Shown: piece after piece, positions 46,056 through 58,400 of the stretch
Layout: the number at the start of each line of letters is the position of its first letter
How positions within the stretch are numbered: position 1 is the stretch's first letter
NCBI GenBank assembly: GCA_023213395.1
Contig: CM041465.1
Span: forward strand, 216,077,741 to 216,141,740
Direction: 5' to 3'
DNA: 64,000 nt
Origin: Cycas panzhihuaensis
Taxonomy: Eukaryota > Cycadophyta
The notes under the pieces: model-generated
The model's input: the letters and a program-made list of their open reading frames with translations, nothing else
Told to the model about the DNA's origin: nothing
Databases searched by the model: none
Position numbers and translations under genes: made by a program

Positions 46056-47310
46056 ACGTTGAGTCCCCCAAGCATTGGAGATGAGGATGTTTCTGGATGA
46101 ACTCGTCTGACTCCTAAGCGGCTTCATCAGTATCACAGCTAACCCACTATACCAAGTGTTCAAAAATAGTGCGATTCCGGAGGTGGCACTGGCTACTGGC
46201 AAGGATTTTATCAAGAGGAATTGTAAGAGTTTGTTCTTCAGAGAGAATGGGTAGGGTTGTGTGGGGTGTGACTTTAGCTCCAATGTATTTTTTTAGGCAG
46301 GACACATGGAAGACATTATGGATATTAGTGTTTGGGGGGAGTTCAATGGCATAAGCAACTTCACCAATTTTGTGCAGGATCTTATAAGGGCCATAGTAGC
46401 GGGGCTTAGTTTATGCCCTTGATGGGACTTGAGTGATTGTTGCTTATAAGGTTGGAGACGAAGGTATGCTAGATCTCCAATATCAAAGGATCGATCGGAT
46501 CAGTGGCAATCTACTAGTTGCTTCATTCGATTTCGAGTAGTGGCTAGATTTTGTTGAAGGGCATGCAAGATTTGATCCATTTCTTGAAGCTTTTGTTACA
46601 CAGAAGCTGTTCTAAAGTTTATGGATAGGGTATGGTGGGAAAGCGGGTGGTAGCCATAAAGAGCAAAAAAGGGGGACATACTAATGGTAGAATGATGGGA
46701 GGAGTTATACCAATACTCGGTCAGGGCAAGCCATGAGGTCCACTTAACTTGGTGTTCTGAAGCGAAGTAATGTAGATAAGTTTCTAAAGTTTTGTTTAGA
46801 ACCTTAGATTGGCCATTTGTTTATAGGTGGTAGGCAGGGCTTATGTTAAATGAGTTTCCAACAGCCTTAAAGAGTTCTTGCCAAAAGGAGCTAGTAAACT
46901 TAGGGTCTTGGTCACAAACGATAGATGATGGGAAGCCATGGAGGTGAAATATGAATTGGATATATAAGTTAGCGAGACAGGAGGATGAATATGAGGTGTG
47001 CACTGGGAGAAAGTGTGAGTACTTGGTTAGTCGATCAATGATTACCCAATTGGAGTCAAACCCAGCAGATGGGGGTAGGCCCATGATGAAGTCCATGGCA
47101 ATATCTTGCCACTTGCCTTGCAAAATATTTAATGGTTAGAGAAGGCCAGGGAGAGGTTTAGTCTCTACTTTATTTCATTGACAGGTGTCACATTCTAATA
47201 CGAAGGTGAATATAGTGGTCTTCATGTGGGGCCAAAAGAAATCTACACGAATTCATCGATAAGTCTTATTGAATCCGGAGTGGCTGCTAAGAGGGGACGA
47301 GTGGTATTTT
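46056..47310 (-). pseudogene. Chromovirus integrase and chromodomain relic
   Basis: The integrase core is open at 46821-47123: GKWQDIAMDFIMGLPPSAGF (first Asp), VIIDRLTKYSHFLPVHTSYS, then HGFPSSIVCDQDPKFTSSFW (second Asp). Near 46050-46190 the sequence EHLV*WVSCDTDEAA*ESDE matches the end of a chromodomain (V-QW---P--EATWE); both stops are TAG at the expected Gln and Trp. Chromodomains guide integration to certain chromatin. The frame is the same as RT, with only point stops. Confidence 0.85.
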
Positions 47311-48935
47311 GTTAGGATTTTAGGGATGAATGAGGAGGAGGGATGGACAAAGATACAATTGTGGTAGAGGAGCTGATTGTTGAAGGTTGACCAACCTTTA
47401 TGGGTGAGGACTTTTCCTCTCTAATTAGGATAGTCTGGTTAGGCTTGGTTTTCAACACATAGTTCATCAAGCCAAAGGGGTTGGGGGTTGCTGATGGCAT
47501 GGAGGCTTGGGTTAGGAATATTGTCGTCAGGATGGAGACGTGGAAGAGCATCTGCCAATGTATTGTCTTTGCCTTTTTTATATGCTATTGAGAAGTTAAA
47601 GACTTGTAATTGATGAACCCACTTAGCTTGTTCTTTAGACAAGACTAGCTAAGTCAATAAATTATGGAGGCTACGATGATTCGTAAGAATAGTGAACTTA
47701 GAGCCTAAGAGATATTGCCACCATTTATCAATAGCATGGAGAATAGCCTTCATTTCTTTCTGATATGTAGAGACATGAAGCTCGTGATCTTTTAATTTTT
47801 GGATTTCAAATGCAATGGGATGAGAGTCTTGCATTAGGATTGTGCCTAAACCAAACCCTGAAGCATCATATTCAAGTTGGAAGGGTTGGTTAAAATCATG
47901 AGTGATGAGGACCAGAGTGGAGGTCATTACAACCTTAAGGTGGGAAAAGGCAGCCTCTACTTCGGGAGACCATTGAAAATCCTCTTTACAAAGGAGGTTA
48001 GTTAATGGGGTGGCAAGAGCAACATAGTTACGTACAAAGTATCGATAAAACCTTATGAGCCCAAGAAATGCTCATAGTTGGGTAAGAGTCGTAGGTGTTG
48101 GCCATGTTGTGATGACTAATATTTTGTCGAGGTCTACGCGTACCCCTTCTGATGATATGATATGACCCAAATATTTGAGTTCTGATTGTCCAAACTCACA
48201 CTTAGATAGTTTTGCATAGAGTTGGTGGTTCTATAATATTTGGAGAACAAATTCTAAGTGTTGGATATGGAGATCTAGGCAGGCACTATAAATAAGAATG
48301 TCATCGAAGAAAACTATGACAAACTTTCAAAGGTAGGGCCTAAAGATTTTATTCATGAGAGCTTGGAAGGTTGTTGGGGCATTGCAAAGGCCAAAGGGCA
48401 TTGCTCGAAACTCAAAATGGCCATGATGTGTGCAAAATGCTATCTTATGACAATCTTGTGGGTTAATTAGGATTTGGTAGTAACCAGATTGGAGGTCTAA
48501 CTTAGAAAAGATGGTTGCGCCATGGATTTTATCTAGCATGTCATCTATGCGAGGGGTGGGAAACTTATTTTTAATGGTAATCTTATTTAATTCCCTATAG
48601 TCAACACAGAGGTGAAAGGAGCCATCCTTCTTCTGAACTAAGACAATTAGGGCTGCATAAGGGCTTCTATTAGGTTGGATTATGCCCATGTCGAGGAGCT
48701 CATTTGTGAGTTTATCGATTTCGTTCTTTTGGAAGTATGAGTTACGGTAAGGTCGAAGGCCGATGGGGTCATGGTTAGATTGGAGGTCAATTATATGATA
48801 GAAACTGCAGTCGGGAGGGGTGGTGGTAGGCAGAGGGGCAAATATTTGTTCATATTGGGTAATGACATCCTGGATGTAGGGATGAATTTGTGGTTCGATT
48901 TGAATATTATTGAGGGGTGAGATTGAAGATGTCAT
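47311..48935 (-). pseudogene. Chromovirus RT and RNase H (point stops only)
   Basis: One minus frame runs from 48935 through RNase H without frameshift. [77 protein letters not shown], then FVIVFFDDILIYS with FFDD as catalytic block. RNase H: PFQLEYDASGFGLGTILMQD, then LHVSTYQKEMKAILHAIDKW, KFTILTNHRSLHNLL (Asp to Asn) and KGKDNTLADALPR. Confidence 0.92.
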
Positions 48936-49600
48936 TTCATACGTCTGGGAGAGACCACTTGGTTATGGGGGGATTACATTCCGTAAATTTTTTGGTTTCG
49001 CCCCATGTGGTCTTTAAAGGTAATGAATGGATTTGTAGGTGAGTTGTTTGTGCTATACGTCCCTAGTGTTTGCAACCATTAAATCCCTAAGATGGCATCA
49101 GATCCTCCTATTGACAAGGCATAGAAGTCTGACACCAAAAGGTATAAGCCAATTTAGACTTAGAGGTTTTTAATAATACCTATACAATGGAGTTTCTGGT
49201 ACCCTGGTAGAGAACATGTGAAGCCAGTTTTTGGGACAATATATAGGTTAAGTTATCTAACAATTAAAATATCAATGAAGTTAAGTGACACACCACCGTC
49301 GATCAAGATAGATATTGGAGTCTTGCAGAGAATGCCTCTAACTCTTAGGGGTTTAGGGTAGGAGGAGGTGGTGACAGTAGATATAGATACTTCAGGTTGG
49401 GGGTCTGGTGTAGGATCATCATGGGTTTCATCATCAGTTTCCTGGTCAGAGTTAGAATCAGAGGGATCATCAAGGGAGAGGGATGGGTCAATTGAGAAAA
49501 CCATACACCGCGCTTTGCAAAAATGACCATGCCTGGAAGTCCACTTTTCTGCATACTGCATATAAAGGCTGGCCTTGAGTTGACATTGTGCTTCAGCTTG
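48936..49600 (-). pseudogene. Chromovirus protease and zinc knuckle relic
   Basis: The protease site ISILIDGGVSLNFIDILIV near 49260-49320 corresponds to VLIDSGATHNFID with Ser changed to Gly. A knuckle relic QYAEKWTSRHGHFCKARC lies near 49510-49560 (usual C--CG-KW--GH-CK). This segment is in a different frame from RT. Confidence 0.75.
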
Positions 49601-50546
49601 AGAAATCTAGACTCTTTTGGTGGATGTATCCTCATTCTAGTGATCAATAGATGGTCAAGAATCATCCTGTCATGGTTGAGGACGTGAGGCATCATCAAAT
49701 CGAGGTCGAGGTCACTGGAAATCTGCTTGTCAAGTGCATGAGAACTAAGAGTTATCCCATCAAATAGCTGAGCGTCTGTCTGCTACAAACTTAGCTTCTA
49801 CTGCATGGGCCCACTTAAAAGCTTCCTTAAGGGAGTAAATGGCAAATTTCCATTGTCTTTAATCTCATCTGAATACGATCTTGGAGTCCCGCCACATAAA
49901 TATCAATCACTGTTTATTTGTCCAAGTTTTGGCTTTATGGTGTGCGGTTATATAAAGCTTGAAATTCATCCGTGTAAGCTTCTACAGTTGATGTCTGCTT
50001 AAGCTGGGTGAGTTGTGTGAAAAATGATTGACTCCATGTATCTTCATATTACTCGAAGAAACAACTAGTGAAGTGGGACCAAGTTTGGTGAGAGGGATGT
50101 TCCCGCTTCTACCAGTTAAACCAATGGTGAGCTTGACCATCTAAGTGAATAGAAGCATATAACAGTTGGTCCTCTTCTGACATTGGGTGGAGAGTGAAGT
50201 AGGATTCTAACTTATTAATCCAGCTTCGAGTGCACTCTCTATTCACATCTAGATCAAAGGTAGGAATGTTGACCTTATGGTGGAAAAATGACTGTCTTAG
50301 TAGAGAACCTCCTGTATATGCATTGCTTCCTGGAGAAGGGGGAGGTTGGTTGCCCGTTGAGGTAGAAGCTCCTGTGCTTTGGGGTTGGGGTAATACCCAC
50401 TGCTGAAGTAGTTTGAGAATCTCTTTCTTGGTGTCGTCCAGGTCAGATTTGTTAAGCATGCTACTAAGTTTATCGTTGACCTCTGTTTTGAAGTTAGACA
50501 AGACATTGGTCAACTCAGAATTTTTTTCTGTTTGATTTTTTGCCAT
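49601..50546 (-). pseudogene. Chromovirus gag (decayed)
   Basis: The ATG at 50546-50544 opens MAKNQTEKNSELTNVLSNFK. A Pro/Ser/Gly-rich linker follows, then the gag domain VNIPTFDLDVNRECTRSWIN, KLESYFTLHP and LDGQAHHWFNW (usual LDG-A--W--W). Beyond 50109 the frame continues with stops: YEDTWSQSFFTQLTQLKQ and VEAYTDEFQALYNRT. Gag forms the particle. Confidence 0.85.
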
Positions 50547-50984
50547 TGGAGTTGAAGAAAGAGATTAAAGAAGTGGGAGTAAGTAGAAAGAAGGGAAAGA
50601 ACGAAGTGGGATAGATTCAAGAAAGAACGAGATATAAGAATAGGGAGTTGCTATATGGCAAAGAATTGGCAAATAAGGGAATGTGGGGTGTCTATAGCCT
50701 GTTCACCCCAAAATTACATAAGCAAGATATTTAGTCCACTAGAAAGAGCACAAAATCTTATCGAAATGGGATGTATGAGTTTTAAGGTGAATTTGGAGTG
50801 GTGGGGCCCACCAGTGGCCTAGGTACAAAAAGAGTGAAAAATAGGGGTATAGACTAACCTAGTGCAAAATACCCTTACGAGATGCTGATCGAATTGAGGT
50901 ATATGAGTTATAAGGGTAATTTTTCTTTTTTTTTTTGCACTATGAGCAAGAGCTAAGTGGAGTTTCCTTCTTTGCTCTCTCTCT

Positions 50985-51047
<63 letters not shown>

Positions 51048-51905
51048 TATATATATATATATATATTTTTTTTCCTTCTTTGCTCTCTCTCTCTCTTTTT
51101 CAGAGGCTTGACTGTCCTGACAAGTTTTGAATTCAGACAGTCAGTGGCTTGTGATTAAGATTAGGGCAGGGGAAGTAGCGAATGATTAAATGTGTCCTAC
51201 CCATTACAGAATGAGGTGTGCTTGGTCTTATAGGCCTGCTAATAAACTTCTGATATAGAAGTTTGGGGCAGGTAAATTTGTGGTGCTAACCGCTAACCAT
51301 TGCACTGCAAGACTTTAGTGGCCGATAGTTTACCTGCGCTAGGGAGGGTTTTAGAATCCTAAAGGGGTCATCCTATATACCTGGAGGTACGTGGAGGCAC
51401 ACTTCCATAGCCAGGTTTTGTCTAGGGCTTGGTTTAGGAGTGTTATCTCTAGTCCTTTATGCAAGGGACAGAAAAGCCACGATGCGCTTAACCAGAACGA
51501 CAGATCCCTGTGATCTTTAAAGACCCCTGGTATAGGGTCTCTACCTAACTACTTGGGTAGCCGCCCAGCAGTGTTATCTACCTAGAAAAGAGAGGTGAGA
51601 GGGGACACAAAGGGTAGCCACCCAATGATGTTATCTACCCTTGGAATATAACCCAATGCAAAAAAAGAAAGCTTAAAATTTGAATTGAATGTAGAAGAAA
51701 TAAATTGCTTATGGTACCTAAAGGATGAAATTCCCCTTTGCTTCGCGACCTCTAATCTATCCTACTACCATTCCTCAATCTTCTTGGAGAGAGCACTGAG
51801 TGAAGGTCTTTCCTCAATCTCTGCTTAGGTAGAGAGAGTACTCAATCATACAGGAAAAAAAAAAAAAATTCCTATTTCGGGTAGCTTCCCATGATCGCGA
51901 ATGCA
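50547..51905 (-). other. Chromovirus 5' leader
   Basis: Non-coding leader of about 1.36 kb. It contains a TA microsatellite (50988-51066) flanked on both sides by TTTCCTTCTTTGCTCTCTCT, and polyA near 51860. No gene is seen in 51100-51900. Confidence 0.6.
50988..51066. repeat. (TA)n microsatellite, about 79 bp
   Basis: A TA run with one GA interruption near 51046, between two copies of TTCCTTCTTTGCTCTCTCTC. Confidence 0.95.
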
Positions 51906-51917
51906 GCTCTAATACCA
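51906..51917 (-). promoter_or_regulatory. Chromovirus primer binding site
   Basis: The minus strand reads TGGTATTAGAGC, one change from the initiator tRNA-Met complement, two bases inside the 5' LTR. Confidence 0.8.
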
Positions 51918-51919
51918 CT

Positions 51920-52252
51920 TGGACCGTTCCCTCTCAGAAATCTGGGCTCGTAGGAGTGATAATTAACAGAAAACAAAGCCAAATAACACAAGAGCACAAG
52001 CAGATCATAGAAAATGAATTACAAAAATGAGTACCAAAGTACTTTCTCCTTTCAAGATATCATACTCAATAACATTACGAGTGGTTTAAACCTTTAAATA
52101 AGGGTCTTCATCCTTAATGATTCTATTGGTGGCTCTAGCAGCCTTACATCTTATTGGACAGCTTAGCGGTCCATACACATAACTTACTAAACCCCTTAAT
52201 CCTTACTTGTTGGTGGTTCCCTCTTACTAAGGAAAGGTGGGGTTATGTTACA
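51920..52252 (-). repeat. Chromovirus 5' LTR (333 bp)
   Basis: It starts TGGACCGTTCCCTC and ends GGTTATGTTACA, and matches 45699-46039 end to end. Confidence 0.93.
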
Positions 52253-52257
52253 AAGCC

Positions 52258-53276
52258 CTACTTAAGGTTCATCAACGACATTCATGATAATAAGAGAAAC
52301 ATAGTTGCTGGCAAGGAGGATGCATGAAAAAGAGTTATGCTACTTCACCAAATATCATAAAATCAAGTGCATCCTACTCCACCCTCTCTCTCTTTGCCCT
52401 TCTACCTCCCGTACCCTAAAAAGAAAACTTATGAAAGAGAAAGCATTTCATTTCCTAGCTTACATGCATGCTTGTACATCATATATAAAAGAAATGATTA
52501 GCATAGACAAATCATTCTTTTCCCTCTCATATCTAAAAGGAAAAACTTGCATATTCTCCCTATTCCCTTAAACTTACATATTGCATATAGGGAAGGATTT
52601 AAAAGGCATTTTCTCTTCTTTCTTGCATAATTAGGAAATATTATTACATTCCATCCCATTTATTGCATCAAAGAGAAAACAAAAAAGAAGTTAGTCATAA
52701 ATAGGTAGTTTTTATATTCTCTCATATTCCTTTCACTCCCATGAAATGACCCCTTGAGAGAAAAAAGAAATGAGAGTGAGGGAGAGTAGCTAGTTTACTT
52801 TGTCATAGTCAGTTGCTTGTTTTTTTTCTTTTATAAATAGTCTAACAATTATTATTATCTTCAAAACAAACCTATTTTATAACAAACATAAAAAAAACTT
52901 CCTACCTTTCTCTTTCCTACCACATCTAAGGAGAAGTTCAAACCCTAGCTACAACTAAATGGTTGCAAGATCCCCTCACCTCTTATAACTTGACGCCTAA
53001 ATCCTAGCCTCCTAAAGGTGATCCTTTAGGCATCAAACCAACTATTTCAAAACCCCCACTTGCAACAAACCACAAGTGGTTTATCCTTTTACCCCTTATA
53101 TATACTATCTCTCATCAACAAATGAACCTATAAACAAACAAGTAAAAATAAATCAGATAAGTAATCTTTGAGCCTTTCTTATTTTCTTAGATAGTAAGAG
53201 GTTTCACTTTATTTGGATGCAACTAAGTGATTGCAACCTATCTTAGTTCACCATTATCTTGCATCTAAGACCTTCT
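52258..53276 (+). repeat. Left LTR of Tat-like element 2, part after insertion
   Basis: It resumes the LTR (CTACTTAAGGTTCATCAACG versus 57486 onward) and matches to TCTAAGACCTTCT, where similarity to the right LTR (58504) stops. About 440 bp of the LTR 3' end are missing. Confidence 0.8.
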
Positions 53277-53280
53277 ATGA

Positions 53281-53415
53281 TGCATACTGAGGTGTTTGTA
53301 TGATCTTCTTTAGCTCACACCATAATAGGGTTGCCCTCTCCTATTTCTCTAGTAGCTCAATGAATCCAACCATAGGCCCGTCGATGTTTTTATGGTTATT
53401 AACTGTGATAATAGA
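53281..53415 (-). pseudogene. Fragment of antisense PMD-type gene, second copy
   Basis: The minus strand reads ITVNNHKNIDGPMVGFIELL, then a stop, then LLWCELKKIIQTPQYAS. The first element has IVVNNCENISVAMMGFIEML and later SQYAS at the same spacing. Over the first 20 codons several differences are synonymous third-position changes (GTT/GTA, AAT/AAC, GGA/GGT, TTC/TTT, ATT/ATA), which supports past coding. The fragment begins after TTTTTGTAG, again a likely 3' splice site. It ends at the deletion junction with the LTR. Confidence 0.65.
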
Positions 53416-54600
53416 CTACAAAAACTAAAAAAAGGTATCACTTGTTAGCTAGTCTCCTATCTATTAGCCAAAGGTCCTCTTTGATCATAAAAAACTAAGA
53501 GAAATTACATTAAACTAAGCAAAGTTCCAAAGTTTTTTATTTTCTTAATAAACTATCCTGGCCCTACTAATATATTCATAGGATCATGAATATAATAATA
53601 GGCCCTACTAACTCATCCTTGGCCCATGAGAAAGTTTGCAGGACCATGTAATCCTATTACTTCCCTTGCCAAAAAAAAAAAAAAATAGCAAAAAAAAAAA
53701 AAAAATTCTTTATGGACTACAACTAGGCTAATAGGAACAGGGCTCCCTAATACCCTAGTCCAACCCCTTCCAGGTCCTCAAATAGGTCCTAGAAGGTCCA
53801 ATTTTCCTACAAAGGGATCTAAACTACTATTAAAAGCATTAATGACAAAAATTCAAAAATAAAAAATCATGGCTAAGATTGATATACCAGATCAGACTTG
53901 ATTGCAGCCATGGCTCACTCCTAGTTACAACGACTCCCTCTACATGATGATCTGATAGGTGGATCTTTCCTATGAGGCTTGTAATGGAAGTAGAAATTGA
54001 GGGGAAAGTAGGCCAGAGCTCTGCTATTAAACCAAGGGGCATAAAATTGAATCCTTTTCCTACCCCACTCTCCTTTTATTCATAGGGCCCAACCAGGGTG
54101 CTACGTCCTTTTTTCTTTATGTGACCACCATCTAGGATGTTTTTCTGAGCATGTTCCTGATCCCTTTAGGGCCTATGCCCATCTTCACCTATTAGTACAC
54201 CTTTTCTTGTTCTTTCTACATATTTATGATGCCCTTTTAGCTCCATAGGGAGCCCCCCACTTTCTCATTTTCCAAGCTATTCGAAAATGTATTGGTGAAT
54301 GCCTTAGATCTATTTTCACCAACCTTTCAAGCCTATTTCGCTCCTCATAGATCCCTCCTCCTCTATTTAAGCCTATAGTTTGCTCTATACTAACTTCTAG
54401 GTCTCGTTAGTAAGCTTGATTCCATGATCACTCTCTTCCTTTTATAGGGTAGGTCCTCCATGAGTATGGTAGCCTACCCATAGGGCTCTCCTATCCTCTT
54501 GTGGTTGACCTTTTCAAGTTATCATGAGTTTTGGAGCTTGGACATCTTTCCTCTTAACTCCTACCTCTCTATAAGCCCCATACTTTCCTTCTTTGGCACC
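53416..54600. other. Internal region of Tat-like element 2
   Basis: It is non-coding as far as I can see. 53700-53830 matches 7980-8100 of element 1. Two poly-A runs (near 53671 and 53688) interrupt it. The part 53840-54600 corresponds loosely to 8100-8936. Confidence 0.5.
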
Positions 54601-55029
54601 ATGGTTCTTCTCATCTATATGGATGGTGGTAGCTGTGGTAACCCAGGGCTATCCATAGTCGCGTGGATCATCTAAGACCCTTTTAGGCATGATATTATGT
54701 ACTTAGCAATCTACCTTCTTGAGGCCATGGGCAATGACGTAGAGTACATGAATTCCATCGAGGCTCTTACCAATGTACTTCACTTTCATCATGGACCCAT
54801 CATTCTCTATTGTGACTCCTAAATCATCATGTCATAATTGACTTAGGTTTAGCAAGTCCTTTACCCACAAATCAAGTCCCTTACCTTGACTAGTAAGTCC
54901 CTTCTATTCACATTTACCTTGGTAGATATTTAATACATTCCTCATGATCAAAACAATAAAGTAGACAACCTTCTTTACTTTATCCTTGAATGCCACCTCC
55001 AACCCTTAAATGACCCCTCATTAACCTAG
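54601..55029 (+). pseudogene. Second RNase H (RVT_3/archaeal-type), copy 2
   Basis: From the ATG at 54601: VLLIYMDGGSCGNPG keeps the DGGS-GNPG block, including the Asp lost in copy 1. NDVEYMNSIEALTNVLHF has the Glu block, IILYCDS the second Asp, and YIPHDQNNKVDNLLYFILEC the C-terminal block. The length is 143 codons with the final TAG; internal stops are TAA and TAG. It sits 418 bp before the LTR, as in element 1 (489 bp). Confidence 0.78.
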
Positions 55030-55436
55030 AATGATGACCCTCTTGAGATATTTATTACAGCTCCTTGTGTTAGGGTAATGAGGCATACCCTTATCTCCCC
55101 CTTCTTTACTCTCCATTCGTCTTTATAGGGATTTTGATCCCATCTTGTGCTCTAGGAAAATACCACCCTCTTAGGTGTCACCATGGGAAACCCCCAAGTC
55201 ACTCTTTACTAGGCATCCCATGTACGTTCTTGATTTAGGGCTCTACATCTTGTGGATGGTTCAAGATATGCCTCTCCTTCCTCACCCTAATGTACATTTC
55301 CCATCCATATGATTTGCCATGGGACTTGCCACTCACCTTGTTCACCAACACACATATTTAAATATATTTCACTAATAATTTAGGTTGATAACATTCAACA
55401 TCGTCTAATGCTTCTAAGCGATGAGGTTTTACTGCC
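55030..55436. other. 3' untranslated region of Tat-like element 2
   Basis: Non-coding; matches parts of 9360-9838. Confidence 0.45.
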
Positions 55437-55446
55437 AAGGGGGTAG
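55437..55446 (+). promoter_or_regulatory. Polypurine tract
   Basis: AAGGGGGTAG directly before the LTR. Confidence 0.65.
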
Positions 55447-58400
55447 TGTTTCCTAGCCATTGAGAATAGATAGGGATGACACTAAACATGTAAGATTGGG
55501 TATATGCTCTTTCCTTCTCTTTATTTCATCTCTTTGATTATTAGATTACATAATGATTGTATGGTTGCTAGGCTGCTTGGATTATCTACTTGATCCCTTT
55601 ACCTATGTGTGATCTGTTCCTATGACGATCAGGACTCCAGTCCAACGGCAATATTGAGCTCCCATGGTTATCTTCTAGTTAGCGAGAGGTCCTTCAAATG
55701 CTTTAGTAGCCCAGTTTTAGGATGTGTCTTAATCCATTTGTACTCTTGCATTGCATCTTTTTCCCCTTCTCCATCCCTTGGTTATCACTTGATCTATCTA
55801 AGGTAATTTATCTAGGATTTTTGGTGGATGGATGCATCCTATTATTCACATGTTGTGAGGTTTCTTTATACTTTTATAAGGGTTCATTACCTAGTTTCCA
55901 TTTATACTCTATCACCTTGATTTCCTTTATTCTCTTGATGTTCTGACCTAATTTGATGAAGTTGTTATGTATTGTTGCTAGCTATTAGTCTAGAGAGTAG
56001 CCTAAGACTAATTTATAGGTCTCTTAGGGAGGAGTTCCAAGCCTCCAAGAGGAAGTTCTCCCCCTTTTTCATCAATATTTATTAGTTTTTGTTATTTTTT
56101 ATTAGTTTCTATAGTTTTATTATCACCTTGCCCTATTTTTTATCTACACCACTCTGATTATTGTGCCCTACTAATATATCAGCAATACTACTAATATATT
56201 AGCAATGCTACAACATAATTTGTGGTGTAACTATTATAACCTAAAACATGGCCAAAAATAGATAAACACACATCTAATATTAGCCTAACATAGGCTCCAA
56301 CCTCGAGACTAGCCCAGATTGGGCCCTAACAGTCCTAAGGCCTCACCCAAACCATAAAAACCCCATATTCAAATTCATTTGTGGGATCTTCATTTCAATT
56401 TTCTACTCAACCTCTCACTATTCACTAATAAATCTCATTCTCTTGATATATACTTATAATCCACACATAAAATAGTACTTTGGCAGGAGAAAACAAGCAA
56501 AATCAAGCTCTATAATAGCGAGAGAGAAACCCTAAGCTATCGAGGCACTTGAAGGAGTTTGGTTTTTTCCCAAAGACATAGATTTTTTCTCCAAAAGGGC
56601 TAATTTTCAAGCTTAAAATTCTCACTCACACCAACCTCTTCTCCAATAAAAGAGTAAGCAGTCTTATTGAGATCTTTTTGCTGCTAAACACCCAAGTTTC
56701 ATTTCTTTTCTTCTATTATTTGGTGTATGCTTGGATGGCTTTTAGATTTATGATCCCTTTTTATATTCATTAGAAGCAACTCTATCTTAAACTTTAGAGG
56801 AAACCACTCTATCTACCGTAACACCTCAAGTTTCATCCTCCAAGCCGTTCGTTTTTGGTGAGAAGGTAGGATAAGCTAGAGGAGATCATAAGAAAAGCTT
56901 TAGGCTTGAGTTCTAACTCAAAAGCCCCCTTCCACTAGGGTAATCCCCTCTTCAATATTAGCAATCACCCTACCTTTCCATACCTCAACTAGTGCACTAC
57001 TTGGACGTGGAACTTATGACTTTTCACTTGGTGATCTCTCACCCTACCCCAAGACTTTAGCCTTTGAGAAACTATCACCTAGTTATGAGGTTTTATTTGT
57101 CCATTTAGGAGAAACCAAGTTTGTAATGAAGGTTTCCATTCTAAGATAATACTCCACTCCTTCTTACCTTTTACTTCTCTTATATGTTGCATGTTGTACT
57201 AGATAGCAAAATATTGTTTATGATCTTGTTTTACCATTGCATAACTAAAACAAACATTCTATTCATCATTCATTAGAAGATTTGTATGCATGTATGAATA
57301 CTTGTTGTTTGTAGAAAATGTTTGATTATGCAATATAGGTGGAGGCAGACTTGTCTGCAAATGAAATGATATCTTGCCAAAGGTAATATTAGTTCTAGTT
57401 TTTTTGGTTTGAGTTACAATTTCCTTTTGTTCCTCTCTTGCCTTTTCAATTTCATTTAGTTAAACTTAAGGAAGGTAAGGAAAACCCACTCAAGGTTTGT
57501 CAATGACATTTGTGATAATGAAGGAAGTGGAGTTGTTAGCAAGGAGGATGCATGAAGAAGAGTTGTGCTACTTCACTAAATGTTATGGAATTTGATGCAT
57601 CCTATTCCACCCTCTCTCTCATTGCCCTTCTACCCCTTATACCCTAAAAGAAAAAATTATTAAAGAGAAAGTGTTTTGTTTCCTAGCTTGCATACATGCT
57701 TATGCATTGCATATAGAAGAAAAGCCCAACATAGACAAATCATTCTTTTCCCTCTCACATCTAAAAGGAAAAACTTGCATATTCTCCCTATTCCCTTAAA
57801 CTTGCATATCATATATGGGGAAGGATTTAAAAGATATTTTCTATTTTTTCTTGTATAATTAGGAAATATTATTGCATTCCACCCCATTTATTACATCAAA
57901 GGAAAAATGAAAAAGAAGTTAGTCATAAATAGGTAGTTTTTATATTCTCTCCTATTCCTTTCACTCACATGAAATGACCCCTTGAGAGAAAAAGGAAATG
58001 AGCGTGAGGGAGAGTACCTAGTTTACTTTGTTGTAGTCATTTGCTTGTTTTTTTTTTTATATAAATAGTACAACAATTATTATTATCTTTAACACAAAGC
58101 TATTTTATAATAAATGAGAAAACAACTTTCTACCTTTTTCCTTCCTCCCACATTTAAGGAGAAGTGTAAACCCTAATTACAAAAAAATGGTTGCAACATC
58201 CCCTCACCCCCTATGAATTGACACCCAAACCTTAGCATCCTAAAGGCAATCCTTTAGGAATTAAATCAACTATTTCAAAATCCCCACTTGTGACAAATAG
58301 CAAGTGGTCAATCCTCTTACCTCTTATACATACTATCTCTCATCAACAAATGAACCCCTAAACAAACGAGTAAAAATAAAATAGATAAGCAATCTTTGAG

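Larger units (their letters stand above)
45699..52252 (-). mobile_element. Chromovirus (Ty3/gypsy) nested in Tat-like LTR
   Basis: The LTRs are 45699-46039 and 51920-52252, with a perfect 5 bp target duplication AAGCC at 45694-45698 and 52253-52257. The empty site is visible in the other LTR near 57480-57485 (GTAAGGAAAACCCACTCAAGG). The primer binding site, gag, protease, RT, RNase H, integrase, chromodomain relic and polypurine tract are in canonical minus-strand order. Short LTRs and a chromodomain suggest the Reina branch (inference). The LTRs differ at about 28 positions by eye count, about 8%. Confidence 0.93.
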
